Of a stretch of 64,000 bases of DNA, positions 56,132 through 64,000 are shown piece after piece; positions within the stretch are counted from its first letter, which is position 1, and each line of letters begins with the position of its first letter. A program made the translations under genes and the position numbers. Origin of the DNA: Castor canadensis (Eukaryota > Chordata > Mammalia > Rodentia > Castoridae). Below the pieces are notes generated by a model. That model saw only the letters and a program-made list of their open reading frames with translations. It was not told the DNA's origin and did not search any database. The stretch spans positions 74,805,910-74,869,909 of the forward strand of contig NC_133395.1 in NCBI RefSeq assembly GCF_047511655.1, given 5' to 3'.

Positions 56132-56579
56132 CAGCTGCACTGGAGTGCTAGCATTTGTAAATGTGTGTGGGCTTAAAATTGTATTATTGATTCTGTCTGA
56201 AAGATGATAGTCTGATTTGTATATAGCTCTGAATAAATTGCTCATTATCCTTTGCAGCCATCAGAGTGTGAGCCTCCCATTCCTTCTCCTTTTATTTTTA
56301 TTTTTTTTTATTTTAGAGAGACAGCAAATTGTGTCAGCAGATGTGCAATGAAATGTTTCCCATAACAACCATAGTAGAGGAATCAACATCCAGGGCACCC
56401 GCCTGGAAAGTAGTCGGCATAACTGAAGAAATGAATAGCATGGATTTGGGATCCGGTAATGTATTCCAAAGGGACCACAAGGTGTAGCCTGAACCACAGA
56501 CAGAAGCAGCCAGAAATGGAATGATGAGTTCAACCCAAGCCCAGGCCGTCTCTTCTGTTTTCTTCCATGTACAGTATAT

Positions 56580-57030
56580 ACTGCGCCAGGTTGAATTACT
56601 CCCCTAACTCCTCACCCACCTTGTATCCATGCTCTTTGCATGAGAGTCTCCTGCAAAGGCATCATGTACTGCCTTTGACTTTGGCCCTGGTCTTGCAGCT
56701 CACTTTGACTAATTTGATGAAGTGGTAGTGTGTCAGTCCTGACCCTCAATTTTAAAAGGCTTCAAGAGTTGCCCCCTGTGTTTCTGTCATCTCTGTGAGA
56801 AAAGCCAGCCTCAACTTGCCTCCAGTAGCTGCTGTCCCTTCATCTGGGACCCAGATGAATCCACATTGGACAGAGTCATCCTCATCAAACCCAGCAGATT
56901 GTCATGTTGGAGAACTGCCCCAGCCTAGGCCAGCCATTCCAGCCAAGCGCAGATGTAAACAAATGCTCATTGTTGTACACCACCAAGATTTCTTTTACGT
57001 GCTTGTTACATGGTAGTAGCTGACTGAAAT
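56580..57030 (+). repeat. Ancient repeat, class uncertain
   Basis: The phrases ttgactttggccctggtctt, cagcctaggccagccattcc and ttgttacatggtagtagctg look like an old mammalian LTR or DNA repeat that I know by sight but cannot name with certainty. Confidence 0.35.
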
Positions 57031-57109
57031 GACCCTCTATTTGCCCAGCATCATGGCAGTCAGTGCTATGGATTACAACGGTCCCCATGGGTCCATTGTG
57101 ATTGAAGGT

Positions 57110-57425
57110 TTGATGTGCAGGGTGACTATAGTGGAATCACTGTAGAACCTTTGAGAGGTTCAGTCCGGGGGGAGGTCCTTAGGTTATTGGGGGGCATAAG
57201 GAGGGTTACATATGACCCCTTGAGCTCTCCAGAGAGCACTGCTATAAAAGGAGTAAGTCTGGGCCCACCACCCCTCTCTGTTCCAGCTCAAGATGTAATC
57301 ACTCGCTCCCACTCATGTTCCTGCCATTGTCATCCATACCATGAGGTGACAGAGCCAAGGGAGGTCTTGCTGAGCCCTCACTATGTTGGTTGGGTTTTTA
57401 GTGAGAGCTAAATAAACCTTTTCAT
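57110..57425 (+). mobile_element. MaLR-like LTR
   Basis: The phrases gaacctttgagaggttcagt, ggtccttaggttattggggg, gctctccagagagcactgct and gtgagagctaaataaacctt match the LTR family in the plus orientation. Confidence 0.65.
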
Positions 57426-57784
57426 GCACTATAATTTCAGTTCACACTGGGCGCTCACTGTGCACTGTGCCATGAGACACGGCATTGTCCCCAGAAGATT
57501 CTGGAGGCAATGCATCTGTGAGAAACACCAAGTCAATTGCAAAATTCAAACCCACCACTGCTTTTGCTCTCATGAAGTCCTGTCAAAAGATAGAGGGGAG
57601 GATGTATTTGTGTTTGGGAGAACTAATGGCCTCCTCGGAAAGCATGTAAGCACTCTCTTTAATCCACACCAGAATGAAAATTGTTATCTTCCCTTACCAT
57701 ATTAACTTTATGCTCTTTTTAACCTCTGTAATTCCACTCTTCAGCCAGGATATGACCTGTAGCAACAAATGTTTATGAGAGACT

Positions 57785-58270
57785 ACTATGAGAAAGGCCC
57801 TCAGAATAGTATATTAAACATTAATTTGAGCAAGTGAAAAATGGTTGGGATAGGCGTTTAGGAAGCTAAGAGTCAAGACTGTCTCCCAGGCATCTGTCCT
57901 AAACCACTGGGCAGAGAGGGTGCTATTTATCGAGATGGGAGCATCCAGGGTATGGCTGCTTTGGGAGAAAATAAAAAGTTCAGTTTGGGACATGTCATGT
58001 TTGAGATGTTTCTGAGACATGAAAGTAGAGATGTCAAGTGGGCAGTTACATGTACAAATACAGAGCTCAGAGGCGAGGTTGGGCTGAAGATAACAATTTG
58101 GAGGGTTGCCACAATGCACATGCTATTTAAAACTAGAGGGCTGGATGAGATTTCCTAAGCAAAGAGTACCCAGAGGGGAAAGAAGAGGGCCTGGGCTGAG
58201 TTCTGCAGAGTCCCAATATTTAGAAGATAGGCAGAGGAAGAGAAATAACTGAAGAGAACTACAAAGGAAT
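57785..58270 (-). repeat. Probable L2 LINE fragment
   Basis: The plus-strand phrases gtttgagatgtttctgagac, gagatgtcaagtgggcagtt and gagctcagaggcgaggttgg are the complement of L2-type sequence, as also at 13280. Confidence 0.5.
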
Positions 58271-58613
58271 GGTAGAGAGAGAGAAAACCAAGAGAGCACG
58301 TAGTGGAAGATGTTGGTGCTTGCCTATGCCTTTCTGCCCAGAGTCATCCCCCTTGTCTTTCCTGGCTCTAGAACTCTGTCTGTGTAGGTGTTGGGGTCAA
58401 ACTCTTCATCAAAGGAAGGAATTCTCCCTAGATTCATGGGGGCAGAGACAACTATGGTAACCCACCATCCTCACCAGTTCAGGTGTAGACATGAGCATGT
58501 GACACAACTTCAGCTGATCAAATGTGGTGAAAGCCCACTGGATGGCTTTTGGGAGAGGAGAAAACTAAGCTTGCCTCAGACATGGCCTCTGGATGGGGAT
58601 GCTGCCACGACAA

Positions 58614-58634
58614 CCTGGTTGCCTTGCAACCAGG
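58614..58634. promoter_or_regulatory. RFX X-box-like inverted repeat
   Basis: CCTGGTTGC and GCAACCAGG form a perfect 9-bp inverted repeat with a 3-bp spacer CTT. The half sites GTTGC/GCAAC match RFX. Confidence 0.5.
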
Positions 58635-58639
58635 ACAAA

Positions 58640-59447
58640 TGTGAGGAGAAATGCCCAAAGAATATTTGACTTGAATCACACCTTGAATTAATCAAGTGTG
58701 TGAGTTCTCTATCACCAAATTGATGTTGTAAGGTAATTAATTTTCTAAATGTTTAGGCATCATGGGTGGCCTATGACTGGAAGACCAAACCATTTAAAAT
58801 GGTATTTATGATTCCACAAGAACAGAAGGTATGCTTAATGGCTCCTTTTACAATTACTCAAGTAATTTGTGTATTGTTTGCCAATCTTATCACTAACTTA
58901 GTATTATGTTTACAATTTGTTTCTTTCAACACTCAAATAAATTCTTCTTCCAAGCTAAGTGCATGTTGTAGCTTAATCACCTCTGAAGAAATGGGTCACG
59001 CCTAATTATGGCATTTCATCGACTCTTCACAAGTAAGCAGGATGGGCTGAAAGTCTGAGTTGGGATATTCTAGAGTTTATTTTCCTGCAAACATGAAAAA
59101 GGTTCATGATAGGACAATGGGAGAAGAAAAAATAGATGCCTAATTGTCAGGAGAACAGGAAGATTAGATAGAAACTGATGTAGAAATTACCCTGAAGTCA
59201 AAATGTTTGAAATGACATTAGTACCTTAAGTAATCAGATTCTAAGATAATGACTATAAAGTCTGTACCTTCAAATGGTTCAGGACATCCTTACAGCTATT
59301 TGAATAGTGTTCTCTTCATTCAATTAATGCTTCTGAAAGAGCTTTAATTTTTACATTAATCAAAAGCCCTCATGATTTTCTCAAATGTAAGGATTTTTAA
59401 AAATGCAATTAAGTTATCAAGGCAAAGACTCTGATTACAGGGACAAG
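58640..59447. other. No gene recognised
   Basis: AT-rich unique sequence without recognisable repeats or exons. Confidence 0.45.
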
Positions 59448-59460
59448 GTTCCATAGCAAC
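59448..59460 (-). promoter_or_regulatory. RFX X-box-like motif
   Basis: On the minus strand GTTGCTATGGAAC is one base shorter than the GTTGCYATGGNAAC consensus. Third such motif within 3.4 kb. Confidence 0.35.
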
Positions 59461-60499
59461 AGCCAGTTAAACACAGAGCTGGAAGCATCGCTGTACCTGT
59501 CATTCTTGCCAGACTGAGAAGGAAGTCTGGTCAGGTCCCACAGTGAATGAGACAAACCTCCCTCTGGTTTCTCCTGAGAAGTGAACCCTGCTTCCTTGAC
59601 AACACAAACAGTTACACTGCACCATCCATTTTTACAGCAAATAGATCTATAGGTAGACTCCATGCTAAGAGAATTCTAGAAAATTCTATGAAATTTTTTT
59701 AAAATCAAAGAATAAGATAACTTTTTCCTACCTGTTATCATAAGATGTTTCTAACCTCCCTAGAGCAGAACTTGTTCTTCTCCCTCTCAGCTCATGGTAG
59801 CAAACAGCAAAACCTCTCAGGGAATCCTTCACTGATAAGAATTGTGTTCTCTTGGTCTCTTGGAGCAATTTCTAATGATCGGAGAGATGCTTTGTGAAGA
59901 AAATTGTGTGTTTCCTTGCTGGGAATAGCCAAGGCTGATGAGCTCTACCCACAGCAGAGGCTTGCCTTCCACTGTCTGTGCCAGGGTTTGTAACTGGAGT
60001 ACCAGGGTAGGTTCCTCCTCCTCTCCACTCCTCCCCAGGTACGCCAATCCCATTACAGGCAATAGTAACTGATACTCATGTGAACTTGGTGGGAGGGGAG
60101 GAAATGTCAGGGAGTGAACAAAGAAAAGAATAACTCTGGTATTCTGATACCTTGTCATCTTACCCAGACAGGGTGCAATCAATAATAACCAGAACTTCTA
60201 TTTGTTGTGTCATCTACTATTCAAGACTGAACCCTTGGTCACCCAATCCCACTGTTGCCCCACCTTCCTCATCTCAGATGCCAACCCCATCCTTGCAATT
60301 GCTTAGGGCAAAACCTCTGGACCCCACCTTCCTCTCCCAAACACACGCTGAGTCCATCAGCAGTTCCTGTTGGCTTTACCTTTGTAGTGGGCCCCTCTAC
60401 ATCCACCATGCCTCACTTACTCCACCAATACCTCCTGGTCTACCAGGACTTTGTCATCTCCAAGTGAGTCTCCTTATTTTAATATCTGCTTTCCTACAA
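59461..60499. other. No gene recognised
   Basis: The minus frames at 59409-59663 and 59829-60182 have no domain or splice evidence. The C-rich plus strand after 60240 may be the 5' part of the L2 that follows. Confidence 0.45.
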
Positions 60500-61135
60500 T
60501 ATATTCTATACAGAAAATGGTGATCTTTTAAAAACAGTCATTGGATAATGGCAATCCTTTGCTCAGAATTCTGCCATGCTTCTCTTCCCATTTGAAGTAA
60601 AATTCAAAACCATTACTATGGCCTCAGAAGAGGTACCACATTGGCCCTTCTACCTGTCTCACCCCAGCCACTACCATTCTGCCCTCACTTCCCTGGGGTC
60701 ACACAGACCTTCCCTTACTGCATGGGGAGCTCTAGACTTGTTCCTATACCAAGAAGGCTCTTCCTCCAGATAGCTGCAAGATTGTCCCTTCCTCCTTCAC
60801 TTCCATCAGGATTGAGCTGCAAGCCATCTCAAAGAAGCTTCCTTCCATCATTCTACTTAAAATAACAACCTGGCAGACTTCTCTATCCCCTCAGCCAGAA
60901 GGATTTTTCCTCCAACCTCTGAATTCAGCCTTGTATTATATATTTATGTAAAACCTTATGTGCACCATGTTTTTCTCTGTACTACTGTACTAGTTGTTGA
61001 ATCATGCATTTGTTTATTAGGGTTTTTTAAATACATTTCCTCCCTGCAGAATATAAGCTCTATGAATGTAAATTCACTTCTTTTCCCAGAGTCTAGAACC
61101 ATGCCTGGCACATTTAAAGAATGGGTGAATGAATG
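60500..61135 (+). repeat. L2 LINE fragment, 3' part
   Basis: In order: tggcaatcctttgctcagaa, gaagtaaaattcaaaaccat, cctcccttcatcatt-like pyrimidines, agaatataagctctatgaat and accatgcctggcacatttaa. This is a long L2 3' region ending in gggtgaatgaatgg. Confidence 0.75.
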
Positions 61136-61139
61136 GCAC

Positions 61140-61285
61140 TTTTTTTCCATTTGCTTCCAAACACTTTATGTACTTAATCCTTTTAGTAACCCCATAATTT
61201 ATAATGTTGCGATCCTCATTTATATAAGAAGAAAGAAGCCCAGATTGGAGGTGACTCACCTGAGATTTCATAGTCAGTAAATGGT
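61140..61285 (+). repeat. MIR fragment
   Basis: The phrases ttatgtacttaatcctttta, gtaaccccataatttataat and agtcagtaaatgg fit MIR. Confidence 0.65.
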
Positions 61286-61829
61286 GTGTGCATTTGTTTT
61301 GCTATGGACAGGCTCATCTCTCTGTTCTAAATGTGGGGGTCCTTTGAACTGAACTACATCTGTGTTGTCTATGGCAGCCCCTAAATTTTTATAAAAAGAG
61401 TGGAGATGCTCTAATCTTAAGTACTACACTTGAGATATCAATTTTTCCAGATAAAGTTCTCTGTGGTGCACACCTGTATAGTTTTGGCTTGGTTTGGTTG
61501 GTTTGTCCCAGTAGCTCCATTACCCTTCTCTGGCTCACAGGAAGGCTCTCCTGTCAAAAGCCCATTTCATTCCAGTTAGGGGGAGCTGTTTTTTCTCTCT
61601 GCCTCACTCCTCCCCTCACTCACTTCTATATTTGAATATACCATTACTATTACTACTACTTTTTTATATAGATGATGAAAATACTTTTCTAATTACTCGT
61701 CTCTCAAACATGTTTGTGGTACGGATTTGGGGGAAGGAGGAGATTGGGTTTGTTTTGGCCATAGTAAAGGTTTTAATTTTCAAGTAGATAACTTTAGAAG
61801 TCCCTTTATTTAAGCTTCTGGATTTTTAA
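61286..61829. other. No gene recognised
   Basis: Unique-looking sequence. Confidence 0.45.
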
Positions 61830-62300
61830 AATGATTTTATTAGCATACAATAGATGTATAGGGGGATACATTGTGATATTTACATATGTGCTTACAGTTT
61901 ATCTTAGTTAGATTTATGCTTTCATGCTCTCCGTCATTCTCCACCTTCCCCTCTCCCACCTTCTTAGAACAATTTCAACAGGTTTCATTCTTCTATTTTC
62001 ATATATAGATACAAAACACACCCACCATACACCCTCTTTCCCCCTTTCCTTCTGCCCACCAACCTCCCACTGGTATCCATCCCTGGAAAACATTTATTTT
62101 CCCCCCTGCCTGTGATTTTTTTTTTTAATTAAGTGTATATTGATAGTTCAAGGGGGTTTTGTCTTGGTACTTCAGGTCTGTACATATTGTGCTTTTATCA
62201 AATTACTCCTCTCCCTTCATTACTTACTCATTCTCTATCACCATGTTCCCTATTCAACAGCTTACTGTACAGAGAAAAAGAAAATATTAGAGAATGAAAA
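61830..62300 (-). mobile_element. L1 3' UTR fragment
   Basis: The plus strand reads gattttattagcatacaata, gggggatacattgtgatatt, tacatatgtgcttacagttt, then C-rich text. This is the complement of an L1 3' end of a family different from the one at 37704. Confidence 0.7.
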
Positions 62301-62499
62301 ATATTGAAACAATCCATTTATATATGAATATAATATAAAGCTTTTGGGTTTTGAAGCATGTGTAGAAAGGGCTCCCTAGTCACAGATTCAAAAAAGAAAG
62401 AAATTTTCTTGTAGTTGAGTGATTTTTTTCTTACATTTTACATTTATTTATTTCACCCATGTGGAACTTATTTTTATTAAAGAGTAATGCATAGATGCA

Positions 62500-63110
62500 T
62501 CTTTTTTCCAAAGATTATTTTTTAATAACATTTATTCAATAAGCCAGTTTATTTGCATAGTTCGGTGGCAACTTTACAGTGTATTAATTTCCCACATATA
62601 TTCAAGTTTTCTAAGGGTCTTTTCCATCAGTCCAACTCATCTTTTCTTGTTCCTGTAAGCAAATTTACTATAACTTTATACTACATTTTAATATTTGTAG
62701 GGAAATCTTTCTTCTAATTATTCATCTCTTTGTAATAATCAGAAATTTCCTGGTTATTCTTGGTATTTATTCTTTCCAGGTGAGCTTTAGAATTTTTCTT
62801 TTACAAGATACACAAACAAACACACAACACTCATGAAAACAATACTGTTGGAAATTCCATATTGATATTAAAGTTTTAGATCAATTTAAGGAGTAGTGAT
62901 TTTATAATTTTGAATCTTCCTGCATAAGATTGCAATGGCTCTTCATTTCCTCAAGACTGGCTTCATGATCCCTAATGAGTTTCATGGCTTTTCTTTGTGT
63001 GGGTCCTATGTGTTTTCAATTAAATGTTTTCCAAAGTATTTTATGATGGGTATGAGGGGTGTACAGTATTGTAAAAATTAATAGAACAATAAAACTAAAA
63101 GAATAAAAAT
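62500..63110 (-). mobile_element. Ancient L1-like fragment
   Basis: The phrases gcaaatttactataacttta and ggtgagctttagaatttttc resemble the complement of old L1 ORF2. Divergence is high, so the call is tentative. Confidence 0.45.
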
Positions 63111-63659
63111 GACTTCATATTTGATTACTATTTCCACCAATACAAAAACAGTATGTACAGAAATACTTATGTTGTAAGAGTTACATCTTAAATGGGCTTC
63201 AAATGCCTGGAGAAGCCCCTGGGCCTAGCTAGCACAGACAGCTAGGGAAGGGTTCCCTGGGACCAGAGGTCACAGTGCAACACCCATGGTCCACTCCATC
63301 TTCAAGATGGGTTTTGACTTGCACACTTTAAAAATGGAATTATTTGGAAACTGTTAAAAGAGAATTTCAAATAAAATCATACTTCTGACTTGACTTCTTC
63401 CTTGCAAGTCCTGCTCAGGAATCCTGAGAGTAGAAAAGCTGTCATTTGTACATTTATGTGAACAACAAAATTCTGGACAATCTGAAAGTCCTCAATTATT
63501 CTTGGGCCCCTCAGAGAGCTATAGTCACAGCACAAACAACTCTAAGGAGACACAGAACGCAGAGAGAGAGGTGAGAGAGATGGATTATTACTATTTGCTT
63601 ACCTCAGACAAGCAGCAAGAACCCAGCAAGAAGGAAGAACCCAGCAAGAAAACAATCTG

Positions 63660-63767
63660 GACTGGAAGTGTGGCTCAAGTAGTGGAGCACCTGCTTCGTA
63701 AGCATGAAGCCCTGAGTTCAAACCCCAGGCACCAAGAAAAACAAAACAAATAAAACAACAACAAAAA
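63660..63767 (+). mobile_element. ID-type SINE
   Basis: The phrases gactggaagtgtggctcaag, gtagtggagcacctgcttcg, taagcatgaagccctgagtt and a long A/C-rich tail match the ID-like family. A short tandem repeat (aagaacccagcaagaa, 63617 and 63636) lies just upstream. Confidence 0.85.
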
Positions 63768-64000
63768 AATCATTTGACAAAGGCTGAAGAGAGCCGACAA
63801 CAAAGTGTGGAGCCCAATGGAACTGCAGCTATAGCTGGAGTCCACAGCTTGCTGTCAACACTTCCCGATGGGCCTCCCAGGAGCTCACTTTGGGAGAAAA
63901 CACCTTTGTGATCAAGGTCTGGGGCTTGCAGCTGCTGCAGGAGTGGCATCAAGTTCCACCAGGCCCTCTTTTATCTCCCAGTGAGCAGATACCACTGCCT

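Noticed and set aside
1-64000. Bacterial-type systems (operons, CRISPR arrays, toxin-antitoxin, phage modules)
   Set aside because: The repeat content is that of a mammalian nuclear genome. No regularly spaced repeats or compact gene clusters exist.

Overview
The window is nuclear DNA from a placental mammal, almost certainly a rodent. It carries 7SL-derived B1-type SINEs, tRNA/ID-type SINEs and fused B1+ID SINEs, L1 LINEs, many MaLR-type LTRs, and old mammalian L2 and MIR repeats. The ID-like SINE family and its B1-ID fusions look to me most like a castorimorph such as beaver, with squirrel-related rodents next. That species guess is from memory of repeat families and is unverified. There are no bacterial-style operons, CRISPR arrays, phage or plasmid features, and nearly all open reading frames are chance or lie in transposons.

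Layout. 1-25 kb is intergenic or intronic, built from L2, MIR, MaLR LTRs, L1 3' ends and SINEs, with two strong CTCF-type motifs near 5.3 and 5.8 kb. 25.6-32.3 kb holds the only host-gene signal: three minus-strand exon candidates (32196-32249, 31801-31883, 25619-25900). Read in that order they give an EF-hand-like stretch followed by the start of a WD40 propeller, as in the WDR49/EFCAB8 kind of protein. The middle exon is one base short and carries an in-frame stop, so the gene may be decayed.

34,375-44,326 is an endogenous gammaretrovirus-like provirus with paired 305-bp LTRs, a CCATG target-site duplication, a tRNA-His-type primer binding site and a polypurine tract. Its gag, pro, pol and env are broken. 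The middle of reverse transcriptase, RNase H, most of integrase and env SU are missing, and two diverged copies of the env TM 3' end follow each other. A 5'-truncated L1 (about 37.7-40.9 kb, minus strand) and two SINEs lie inside it.

44.3-64 kb is again repeat-rich non-coding DNA. It contains MaLR-like LTRs, a very short L1 insertion with clear target-site duplication, a multi-unit B1-B1-B1-ID composite SINE, TC and TA microsatellites, and three RFX X-box-like motifs between 56.1 and 59.5 kb. Repeat family names rest on recognition of sequence, not on a database search.
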